DNA from: Prevotella sp. UBA3837
GTDB taxonomy: Bacteria; Bacteroidota; Bacteroidia; Bacteroidales; Bacteroidaceae
Direction: 5' to 3'
Length of the DNA: 11,638 nucleotides
Assembly (NCBI GenBank): GCA_002392835.1
Contig: DGHX01000081.1
Coordinates: forward strand, 1,668-13,305
The notes under the pieces were generated by a model. The model was not told where the DNA came from. It saw nothing but the letters and a program-made list of their open reading frames with translations, and ran no database searches. Position numbers and translations under genes: made by a program. Shown here in pieces: positions 6,004 to 11,600 of the stretch. Each line of letters starts with the position of its first letter. Within the stretch, counting starts at the first letter, position 1.

Positions 6004-7296
6004 TTACTCCGTCCTGTCAAGCGCCTGGGCCAGGTCCTCCAGGATGTCGTCGATGTGCTCGGTGCCTATCGACAGGCGCACCGTTGAGGGCGTGATGTGC
6101 TGGGCGGCCAGCTCCTCGGGGCTCATCTGCGAGTGCGTCGTGGTGTAGGGGTGTATGACCAGGCTCTTCACGTCGGCCACATTGGCCAGCAGCGAGAAGA
6201 TCTGCAGCGCATCGATGAAGCGCCAGGCTTCCTCCTGTCCGCCCTTGATCTCGAAGGTGAAGATGCTGCCGCCGCCCTGGGGGAAGTACTTCTGGTACAG
6301 TGCGTGGTCGGGGTGGCTCTCCAGTGCGGGATGGTTCACGCGGGCCACCTTCGGGTGCTTCGACAGGAAGTCGACAACCTTCAGCGCATTCTCCACGTGG
6401 CGCTCCACGCGCAGCGACAGCGTCTCAAGCCCCTGCAATAATATAAACGCATTAAAGGGCGAAATTGTTGCACCGGTGTCGCGCAAAATGACGGCACGGA
6501 TGCGGGTGACGAAGGCAGCGGCACCGGCCACGTCGGCAAAGACGGCTCCGTGGTACGAGGGATCGGGCTTCGCCAGCGTGGGGTAGCGGCCGGCATTGGC
6601 CTTCCAGTCGAAGGTGCCGCCGTCGACGATGACGCCGCCCAGGCTGGAGCCGTGGCCGCCGATGAACTTCGTGGCCGAGTGAACCACGATGTCGGCACCG
6701 TGCTCCAAGGGGCGGATGAGGTAGGGCGTGCCGAAGGTGTTGTCGACGATGAGGGGCAGATGGTGGCGGTGGGCAACGGCGGCCACGCCCTCAATGTCGA
6801 GCACGTCACTGTTGGGGTTGCCGAAGGTCTCGGCATATATCACTTTTGTGTTGGGCTGGATGGCGGCCTCCAGGGCACTGAGGTCATTCACGTTGACGAT
6901 GGTGTTCGTGATGCCCTGCGTGGCGAGGGTATGGGTGATGAGGTTGAACGAGCCGCCGTAGAGGTTGTCGGCAGCCACGATGTGCTCGCCGGCCTGCACG
7001 ATGTTCTGCAGCGCATAGGTGACGGCAGCGGCACCGCTGGCCACGGCCAGACCGGCCACGCCGCCTTCCAGCGCTGCCACGCGGTCCTCGAACACCCCCT
7101 GCGTCGAGTTGGTCAGGCGTCCGTAGATGTTGCCGGCATCGCGAAGACCGAAGCGGTCGGCAGCATGCTGCGAGTTGCGGAACACATACGACGTGGTCTG
7201 ATAGATGGGTACGGCACGGGCGTCGGTGGCGGGGTCGGCCTGCTCCTGGCCTACGTGCAGCTGAAGGGTCTCAAAGCGGTAGTTCTTCTTACTCAT
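6004..7296 (-). CDS. metY: O-acetylhomoserine sulfhydrylase (aminocarboxypropyltransferase)
   Basis: This 430-residue Cys/Met-metabolism PLP enzyme (fold type I) is predicted to make homocysteine from O-acetylhomoserine and sulfide, feeding methionine synthesis. The PLP lysine is K210 in SATKFIGGHG. Other family features are YGRLTNST (58-65), AETFGNPNSDVLDI (155-168), the PLP aspartate D185 in VDNTFGTPYL, and the C-terminal SLVIHPYTTTHSQ and VRLSIGTEHIDDI. Length and the insert around GTFDWKANAGRYP fit MetY better than the shorter cystathionine synthase or lyase group. The start at 7296 (MSKKNYRFETLQLHVGQE) is preferred over an in-frame ATG at 7404 that lies upstream of the promoter. The 5' leader is only about 45-50 bases and A-rich, with no visible riboswitch. 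metY leads the operon with cysK. Confidence 0.93.
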   Translation of the reverse strand: MSKKNYRFETLQLHVGQEQADPATDARAVPIYQTTSYVFRNSQHAADRFGLRDAGNIYGRLTNSTQGVFEDRVAALEGGVAGLAVASGAAAVTYALQNIVQAGEHIVAADNLYGGSFNLITHTLATQGITNTIVNVNDLSALEAAIQPNTKVIYAETFGNPNSDVLDIEGVAAVAHRHHLPLIVDNTFGTPYLIRPLEHGADIVVHSATKFIGGHGSSLGGVIVDGGTFDWKANAGRYPTLAKPDPSYHGAVFADVAGAAAFVTRIRAVILRDTGATISPFNAFILLQGLETLSLRVERHVENALKVVDFLSKHPKVARVNHPALESHPDHALYQKYFPQGGGSIFTFEIKGGQEEAWRFIDALQIFSLLANVADVKSLVIHPYTTTHSQMSPEELAAQHITPSTVRLSIGTEHIDDILEDLAQALDRTE

Positions 7297-7350
7297 GGTT
7301 CTGTTCCTTTCTTTTTGTTTAGTTTTACTTATTGTTATGTTTTCTGGGTG

Positions 7351-7382
7351 CAAAGGTACGAAGTTTGGAATTATCTGCCAAA
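7351..7382 (-). promoter_or_regulatory. Bacteroidota-type promoter of metY-cysK
   Basis: On the minus strand, TTTG (7382-7379) is followed by 20 bases and TACCTTTG (7358-7351). Both elements match the Bacteroidota consensus. The ATG of metY is 54 bp downstream. The leader is A-rich, as in many highly expressed Bacteroidota genes. Confidence 0.85.
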
Positions 7383-7512
7383 TTTTCGCCAAAATACAGA
7401 ACATTCACCTAAAAACGACGCCTCCTACAAAACAAAACACCAAAAACCCTCTCCCCTGCCCCACCCCGGCAGATTATTATTCCACAAAAGCGAAGAAAAA
7501 ACGGCTTTTTAC

Positions 7513-7543
7513 TTGGTTTTTCGCGCTTCTTTTCGTAACTTTG
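7513..7543 (+). promoter_or_regulatory. Bacteroidota-type promoter of the phosphatase operon
   Basis: TAACTTTG at 7536-7543 is a perfect -7 element. TTG at 7513-7515 gives a partial -33 element 20 bases upstream. The gene start follows after about 20-25 bases, so the leader is very short. The roughly 130 bp between this and the divergent metY promoter is AT- and C-rich, with no clear operator seen. Confidence 0.7.
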
Positions 7544-7567
7544 CAGCAGATTATATTAATAATGTAT

Positions 7568-8335
7568 ATGAAACGCACAAAGAAAACACTTCTTTTCGCC
7601 GCCATCGCCCTGGCGGCCACAAGCTGCGGCACACACTACAGCATCGTCAGCGTCAGCCGCCAGCGACTGCTCGTAGACAGCCGCTACGACCGGCAGCCCG
7701 ACGCACAGGCCAACGCCTTCCTGGCTCCCTACAAACAGAAAGTAGACTCGGTGATGAGCCCCGTCATGGGCATCGCTGCACGCGACATGGACAAGCGCAG
7801 GCCGGAGAGTGAGATATCGAACCTGCTCAGCGACATACTCGTCTGGGCTGGAAAGGACTACGGCGAGCAGCCCGACTTCGGCGTCTACAACATCGGGGGC
7901 ATACGCGCTGCACTCTCGAAGGGCGTCGTCACCTACGGCGACATCAACGACATTGCCCCCTTCGAGAACAAGATTGCCTTCGTCACCCTCAGCGGACAGA
8001 AGGTGACGGAGCTGCTGCAGCAGATAGCCAAGCGTGGAGGCGAAGGCGTCAGCCACAGCGTCAGGATGGTCATCAGCCCCGACGGACAGCTGCTGTCGGC
8101 CTCGCTCAACGGACAGCCCATAGACCCGCAGAAGCAGTACCGCGCTGTCACCATCGACTACCTCGCACAGGGCAACGACGGGCTCACGGCCTTCAAGGAC
8201 GGAACGAACCTCGTGTCGCCACAGAACGAGCTCGACAACTCGCGCTTCATCATCATGAACTACTTCAAGACCCTGCACGCCCAAGGCAAGCAGGTAGACG
8301 CCCAGGTGGAAGGACGCATCACGGTGAAGGAATAA
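7568..8335 (+). CDS. 5'-nucleotidase C-terminal domain lipoprotein
   Basis: This 255-residue exported lipoprotein corresponds to the C-terminal, substrate-binding domain of 5'-nucleotidases (UshA/CD73 type). It has a lipobox, LAATSC with C20 as the acylated cysteine. Domain marks are the ESEISNLLSD stretch (80-89), NIGGIR (108-113), the base-stacking region DIAPFENKI (128-136) and DYLAQGNDG (197-205, where most homologues have GGDG). The catalytic metallophosphatase domain is missing here but is encoded by the next gene, so the enzyme appears split with domains in reverse gene order. ATG 7568 is preferred; ATG 7562 adds only MY. It probably works with the downstream protein to release nucleosides and phosphate. 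Confidence 0.88.
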   Translation: MKRTKKTLLFAAIALAATSCGTHYSIVSVSRQRLLVDSRYDRQPDAQANAFLAPYKQKVDSVMSPVMGIAARDMDKRRPESEISNLLSDILVWAGKDYGEQPDFGVYNIGGIRAALSKGVVTYGDINDIAPFENKIAFVTLSGQKVTELLQQIAKRGGEGVSHSVRMVISPDGQLLSASLNGQPIDPQKQYRAVTIDYLAQGNDGLTAFKDGTNLVSPQNELDNSRFIIMNYFKTLHAQGKQVDAQVEGRITVKE

Positions 8336-8345
8336 GCAGCGAAAG

Positions 8346-8377
8346 AACGCAATAACGCTATAACGAAATAACGCCAA
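8346..8377 (+). repeat. 8-bp tandem repeat x4 between nucleotidase halves
   Basis: Four contiguous 8-bp units starting with AACG (AACGCAAT, AACGCTAT, AACGAAAT, AACGCCAA) fill the 58-bp gap just upstream of the metallophosphatase start. No Shine-Dalgarno is evident. Unit-number changes would alter the spacing between the two genes. Confidence 0.75.
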
Positions 8378-8393
8378 CAAGACAGTCAGAACT

Positions 8394-9239
8394 ATGAAAC
8401 GAATACTGCTGAGTTTATCATTTATCATTTTTCATTTGTCATTTACCAGCGTAGCTGCGCAGAAGACGCTCACCATCCTGCACACCAACGACACGCACAG
8501 CACCATCATGCCGCTGAACCCCAACCTGGCCGACACCATGCTCGCAGGCCGAGGGGGATACCTGCGGCGGCTGGCACTCATCAAGGAGGAGCGACAGCAA
8601 GACCCCGACCTGCTGCTCTTCGACAGCGGCGACTTCTCGCAGGGCTCGGCCTACTACTCCATGTTCCATGGCGACGTGGAGATAGGGCTCATGAACCAGA
8701 TGGGCTACGACGCCGCTACCATAGGCAACCACGAGTTCGACTTCGGGCTCGACAACATGGTGCGCATCTTCCGACAGGCACACTTCCCCATCGTGTGCAG
8801 CAACTACGACTTCGCCGACACAGAGCTGAGCAGCATCGTGAAGCCATACATCACGCTCAAGCGAAAGGGCATCAAGATCGGCGTCTTCGCACTGTGCCCA
8901 CCACTCGAAGGGCTCGTCTTCACCAAGAACTACGAACCCCTGCGATTCCTCGACCCCGTAGAGGTGACACGACAGATGGTCGACGTGCTGAAGCACCGGG
9001 AGAAGTGCGACTACATCATCTGCATCAGCCACTTAGGATGGGAGCGAAGCGAATATCCCGACAACCGAGTCATAGAGAACACCACAGGCGTAGACTTGGT
9101 GCTGGGCGGACACACACACTCTTACTTCGACAAGCTGGAATATGTCAACGACCAGAGCGGACGGCCCGTGCCCGTAGACCAGAACGGCAAGCACGCCGTC
9201 TTCGTAGGCAAGCTGCTGCTGAACTTTGCTAAACGATAA
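8394..9239 (+). CDS. Secreted metallophosphatase (5'-nucleotidase N-terminal domain)
   Basis: This 281-residue calcineurin-like metallophosphoesterase of the 5'-nucleotidase type has a signal peptide (about residues 1-22, ending AAQ). The two-metal site is intact: D33 and H35 in LHTNDTHS, D80 in DSGDFSQG, N112 and H113 in GNHEFDFG, H213 in SHLGW, H240 and H242 in GGHTHSY. It stops after the catalytic domain. The usual C-terminal domain is the separate preceding gene, 58 bp upstream. It probably hydrolyses nucleoside 5'-phosphates or related phosphate esters in the periplasm or at the surface. Unusually, four 7-bp units (8418-8445) encode the hydrophobic core of the signal peptide, so unit gain or loss would frameshift it. 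Confidence 0.9.
   Translation: MKRILLSLSFIIFHLSFTSVAAQKTLTILHTNDTHSTIMPLNPNLADTMLAGRGGYLRRLALIKEERQQDPDLLLFDSGDFSQGSAYYSMFHGDVEIGLMNQMGYDAATIGNHEFDFGLDNMVRIFRQAHFPIVCSNYDFADTELSSIVKPYITLKRKGIKIGVFALCPPLEGLVFTKNYEPLRFLDPVEVTRQMVDVLKHREKCDYIICISHLGWERSEYPDNRVIENTTGVDLVLGGHTHSYFDKLEYVNDQSGRPVPVDQNGKHAVFVGKLLLNFAKR
8418..8445 (+). repeat. 7-bp tandem repeat x4 inside signal peptide
   Basis: Units TCATTTA, TCATTTT, TCATTTG and TCATTTA run without gaps through codons of the signal-peptide core (residues about 9-17). Because seven is not a multiple of three, each unit is read in a different frame, and loss or gain of one unit truncates the protein. This is a possible phase-variation tract; activity is inferred, not shown. 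Confidence 0.85.
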
Positions 9240-9265
9240 ACCCACAACCAGAATAACCTAACATC

Positions 9266-10531
9266 ATGAAGAAGCTATCTGCCATCATCATCGCCCTGAT
9301 GCTCACCCTCACGGCAGGGGCACAGGCACCGTCGGCACTGGAACAGCTGAAGGCGAACCCACGCAAGGCCTACGGCACCGACTACCCCTACCAGCAGGCC
9401 GAGACTCAACTCACAAAGGCACCACGGGGCTACAAGCCGTTCTACATCAGCCACTACGCCCGGCACGGCTCACGATACTACTGGAGCGACCAGCTGTATA
9501 AAGACCTGGACACACTGCTGACTACTGCCCACCAGAAAGGCCTGCTCACCACTGAGGGAGAAGCCTTCTGCCAGCGGTTCATGGCTGCCAAAGCCGAGCT
9601 GGCAACAGGCGTGAGCGAGCTGACGCAGCTGGGATGGGAGCAGCACCAGGGCATAGCGCGAACCATGTACAACCGCTTCCCCGAGGTATTCAAGAAGGGC
9701 GGAAACATCCTCGCCATCTCATCGCTCTCGGGCCGCTGCGTGCTCAGCATGTCGGCCTTCTGCCAGGAGCTGGTGCAGTGTAACCCCAAGCTAGAGATAC
9801 GCGAGCAGTCGTCGCGCTTCACGCTCGACGGCGTGGTGCCCGACGACAGCCAGAACCCACAGCGGCGACAGTTCCCAAAGGCCACGCCACGCTTCGAGAA
9901 GAACCGCAGCCAGTTCAGGGGCAGCAGCGGAAGCCTGGCAGACCGCATCGTGCCAAGGGTGTTCAAGAGTACCGACGGGCTGCACCGCCGACCCGGACGC
10001 ATCGGCGCCGACCTCATCAACCTCTACACCTCGCTGCCCAGCATAGGACATGAGGGAATGATGGGCAGCATCATCACCGACGAGGAGGTGGCCGCCCAGT
10101 GGGAGCAGAGCAACCTGGGGTCCTACGCATGGGTCTTCGCACCGCAATACAAGGCAATACCCATTCTCGAGGACATCATCCGCAAGGCCGAGGCCGTCAT
10201 CCAGGGCACCAGTGACCACGTGGCCGACCTGCGATTCGGTCACGACACCTGTCTGGGGCCACTCACCGTGCTCATGGGCATCAACGAAGCCGACCGTGAC
10301 CCGGAAGACCCAAACGAGGTGAAGAACTGCTACCAGAACTGGCAGACAGGCAAGGCAGCCAACCTGCAGCTCATCTTCTACCGCAGCAAGAAAGCCTCCG
10401 ACGACGTGCTGGTGAAGTGCCTCCTCAACGGATGCGAGGCCACCCTGCCCGTACCCACCACCACAGCCCCCTACTACCGCTGGACCGACTTCCGCAACTT
10501 CTACACCGCGCGCTGCAACAGCGTCAAGTAA
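9266..10531 (+). CDS. Secreted histidine acid phosphatase (clan 2, phytase-like)
   Basis: This 421-residue exported phosphatase has a signal peptide (about residues 1-19, ending AGAQ). The branch-2 histidine phosphatase motif RHGSR gives the nucleophile H67, and the distal HD pair is H326-D327 in LRFGHDTC. R157 in SLSGRCVLS, about 90 residues after the nucleophile, is a candidate for the family's third phosphate-binding arginine. HD at the distal site resembles AppA/Agp-type enzymes, whereas Bacteroides MINPP-type phytases have HAE. Substrate may be phytate, sugar phosphates or general monoesters and cannot be fixed from sequence. It starts 26 bp after the metallophosphatase stop and is last in the operon. 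It ends in tandem stops (TAA TAA), and no strong terminator follows. Confidence 0.9.
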   Translation: MKKLSAIIIALMLTLTAGAQAPSALEQLKANPRKAYGTDYPYQQAETQLTKAPRGYKPFYISHYARHGSRYYWSDQLYKDLDTLLTTAHQKGLLTTEGEAFCQRFMAAKAELATGVSELTQLGWEQHQGIARTMYNRFPEVFKKGGNILAISSLSGRCVLSMSAFCQELVQCNPKLEIREQSSRFTLDGVVPDDSQNPQRRQFPKATPRFEKNRSQFRGSSGSLADRIVPRVFKSTDGLHRRPGRIGADLINLYTSLPSIGHEGMMGSIITDEEVAAQWEQSNLGSYAWVFAPQYKAIPILEDIIRKAEAVIQGTSDHVADLRFGHDTCLGPLTVLMGINEADRDPEDPNEVKNCYQNWQTGKAANLQLIFYRSKKASDDVLVKCLLNGCEATLPVPTTTAPYYRWTDFRNFYTARCNSVK

Positions 10532-10688
10532 TAAGTGCGGAAGGCTATCCGACACAGAGGGCACAGCAAGCACCGCCGTGGTGGGGCAAGCCCCAAAGAG
10601 GCGACAGAGCACAGACGGGGTGAAAACCCTGTATCAAGTACCGGTCCAAGCAAAGGCCTGTTCAATTGCATCATCACGCGCGCGCGAC
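10532..10688. other. Intergenic spacer after phosphatase operon
   Basis: No gene is seen. The stretch holds a GGGGC-AA-GCCCC palindrome (10583-10594) overlapping a degenerate REP-like repeat (10591-10631). A first CGCG box (10678-10686) then leads into the right composite element. None of these hairpins has a T-tract that would make a convincing terminator. Confidence 0.5.
10591..10631. repeat. REP-like repeat, degenerate copy
   Basis: It aligns with the two better copies at 11485-11536 and 11559-11600. All share a CCCC-AAG-GGG stem-like start, a middle of the form GACRGAGYACA, then GGGGTG-AA-CCCTG. Several pairs in the first stem are lost here, suggesting an old copy. Confidence 0.55.
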
Positions 10689-10702
10689 ACGCGCGTGAGT
10701 GA

Positions 10703-10843
10703 CATTTTGGTTGCACCGGAAAACATTTTGGTTGCACCGGAAAACGTTTTGGTTCTTGCGTCCCGTTGGTAGCAAGCGGCAAAGCCGAGCGGCACCGAAA
10801 GCATCTTGATTGCACCGCAGTTCTTTTTGGTTGCACCGGAACT
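10703..10843. repeat. 21-bp repeats with TTGGTTGCACCGG core
   Basis: Two identical 21-bp units (10703-10723, 10724-10744) are followed by a diverged unit (10745-10765), 36 bp of other sequence, and two more 21-bp units (10802-10822, 10823-10843). A weaker match, TCTGCACCGCAAAAA, lies at 10876-10890. The outermost unit forms part of the terminal inverted repeat, whose partner is at 11119-11133. Confidence 0.8.
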
Positions 10844-10934
10844 GAATATCAGATAGTTAGAGGTATTCATTCTTGTCTGCACCGCAAAAACATCTATATT
10901 GGAATAGTTAATGAATCCTAATGACTGCTTAGAA

Positions 10935-10959
10935 AAACGTCCCAGGCCCTGGGACATTT
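10935..10959. repeat. 25-bp palindrome, second copy
   Basis: Arms AAACGTCCCAGG and CCTGGGACATTT surround a single C. They match the palindrome at 164-188 except for the central base and one arm position (C for T). Eleven of the 12 arm pairs are Watson-Crick. Confidence 0.75.
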
Positions 10960-10963
10960 CTGT

Positions 10964-11005
10964 GCGGCCCTCTCATGAAAAAAAGCGGCCCTCTCATAAA
11001 AAAAA
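10964..11005. repeat. 21-bp tandem repeat x2 with A-tracts
   Basis: Two 21-bp units (10964-10984, 10985-11005) read GCGGCCCTCTCAT followed by a G or A and seven A. They differ at one base. The third GCGG at 11006 starts the hairpin. The GCGGCC core and A-tract are shared with the array at 223-285. Confidence 0.85.
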
Positions 11006-11019
11006 GCGGGCCGCTTTTT
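10998..11019. terminator. Bidirectional terminator-like hairpin (A8-GCGG)
   Basis: Eight A, then GCGG, a single G, and CCGCTTTTT. The arms AAAAAGCGG and CCGCTTTTT are perfect 9-bp complements (11001-11009, 11011-11019). It is the counterpart of 206-227. The minimal centre means a real RNA loop would open at least one GC pair. Termination is possible in either direction but unproven. Confidence 0.4.
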
Positions 11020-11078
11020 CAGCAAAACAACTTGTTTTGGTGCTTCGCAGGTTCTCATCGTTTAGGCAACTATTCTCC

Positions 11079-11106
11079 CTCCACCCTCCACCTTCCACCC
11101 TCCACT
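11079..11106. repeat. 7-bp tandem repeat x4 (CTCCACC)
   Basis: Units CTCCACC, CTCCACC, TTCCACC and CTCCACT run without gaps and are followed by a C run. The heptamer is the same type as the one encoding the response-regulator linker at 871-915. Confidence 0.85.
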
Positions 11107-11172
11107 CCCCCCCCCCTTCGGTGCAACCAAAAAGCTCCTCACGCGCGTATCCCGCACGCGCGTAAGCCTAAG

Positions 11173-11201
11173 GTCTCCTATGCCACAATACCATTGCGGC
11201 A
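11173..11201 (-). repeat. Hairpin module with TAGGAGAC tag, right copy
   Basis: Read on the minus strand: TGCCGCAAT, loop GGT, ATTGTGGCA, then TAGGAGAC. All nine pairs are kept, one as a G-T (G-U in RNA) pair. Relative to the left copy (445-473), the loop-closing pair has changed from C-G to T-A on both sides. It lies 24 bp outside the right arm of the composite element. Confidence 0.65.
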
Positions 11202-11235
11202 CCCAGCGCCGCACCACCGCCTCCCCCCGCCATCC

Positions 11236-11308
11236 TGTTAAAAACCCCCACAAATGGTTAATTCCGTGTTAAACGCCCCCAGCACCCGGAGAAAGATGCC
11301 TACCTTTG
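11236..11308 (+). promoter_or_regulatory. Possible promoter with upstream direct repeats
   Basis: TACCTTTG at 11301-11308 is a perfect Bacteroidota -7 element, but no TTTG lies 19-21 bases upstream. Two 14-bp direct repeats, TGTTAAAAACCCCC (11236-11249) and TGTTAAACGCCCCC (11267-11280), are spaced 31 bp apart, about three helical turns. They resemble an activator or alternative-sigma site. No plus-strand gene follows; the sequence downstream is the antisense of a gene fragment. Confidence 0.4.
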
Positions 11309-11340
11309 CGCGCACATTCCTTATCTCAGCATACACACCA

Positions 11341-11472
11341 TCATATATCTAAGCGATCTTTTACATTTTGATACCCCGGGAACAGCGCCTCGGCCCACTG
11401 CACCTCCACCTCCTCTTGCGTGGCGTCCTGCTTCAGGTACTTCAGCTCCGCGAAGTACGAGCTGAAGTGAGT
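11341..11472 (-). pseudogene. Truncated coding fragment, family not recognised
   Basis: The minus strand encodes 43 protein-like residues before a stop, including YFAELKYLKQDATQEEVEVQW and ending NVKDRLDI. Composition (charged, helical) and codon use look like real coding sequence and like the C-terminus of a larger protein. Upstream of about 11475 the frame enters the REP-like repeats and translates into low-information sequence, so the gene seems to have been cut or interrupted there. An open frame does run to an ATG at 11556, but its first part is repeat-derived. I do not recognise the family. Confidence 0.4.
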
Positions 11473-11484
11473 CGCACGAATAAA

Positions 11485-11536
11485 CCCCGAAGGGGTGACA
11501 GAATACAGGCAGGGGAGAAGCAAAGCGAAACCCCTG
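11485..11536. repeat. REP-like repeat, copy A
   Basis: CCCC-GAA-GGGG forms a small stem (11485-11495), followed by TGACAGAATACAGG, then CAGGGG (11510-11515) paired with CCCCTG (11531-11536) around a 15-base loop. It resembles repeats associated with IS200-like REP transposases, but no transposase is in the window. Confidence 0.65.
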
Positions 11537-11558
11537 CACAATGGGTAGCGCATCAAAA

Positions 11559-11600
11559 CCCCGAAGGGGTGACGGAGTACAAGCAGGGGTGTAACCCCTG
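11559..11600. repeat. REP-like repeat, copy B
   Basis: Same order as copy A in direct orientation, starting 74 bp further on: CCCC-GAA-GGGG (11559-11569), TGACGGAGTACAAG, CAGGGG (11584-11589) and CCCCTG (11595-11600). The second loop is only five bases here. Confidence 0.65.

Larger units (their letters stand above)
10689..11148. repeat. Composite palindromic intergenic element, right copy
   Basis: This 460-bp non-coding element is bounded by 30-bp terminal inverted repeats (10689-10718 and 11119-11148, 26 of 30 matching) running from ACGCGCGTGAG to TTTTGGTTGCACCG. CGCG boxes extend outside both arms. Inside are 21-bp units ending in GCACCGG (10703-10765, 10802-10843), the 25-bp palindrome (10935-10959), a second 21-bp array (10964-11005), an A8-GCGG hairpin (10998-11019) and a heptamer array (11079-11106). 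The order palindrome then A8-GCG hairpin matches the left element. No open frame in it has family features. Confidence 0.7.

Noticed and set aside
4808..6148. 446-residue plus-strand open frame antisense to cysK
   Set aside because: It overlaps well-supported genes on the minus strand and crosses the intergenic promoter. It is an effect of high-GC codon bias, and its composition (His/Gly/Ala-rich) is typical of an antisense shadow.
7297..7350. SAM or other riboswitch in the metY leader
   Set aside because: The leader is only about 50 bases, A-rich and without stable stems.
7297..7404. N-terminal extension of metY to 7404
   Set aside because: The upstream ATG lies before the TTTG/TAnnTTTG promoter, and the extension has no homology-like content.
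6550..7812. 420-residue plus-strand frame opposite metY running into the phosphatase operon
   Set aside because: It crosses both divergent promoters and the start of the nucleotidase lipoprotein in another frame.
10583..10594. Terminator hairpin GGGGC-AA-GCCCC after the phosphatase operon
   Set aside because: The two-base loop is too small and no T-tract follows. It overlaps the degenerate REP-like repeat.
10703..11005. CRISPR array
   Set aside because: The 21-bp units are directly contiguous, with no unique spacers of CRISPR length and no cas gene.
11473..11556. Start of a 71-residue minus-strand gene at 11556
   Set aside because: The first 28 residues translate repeat DNA. Only the downstream 43 residues look protein-like, so I call a fragment rather than an intact gene.
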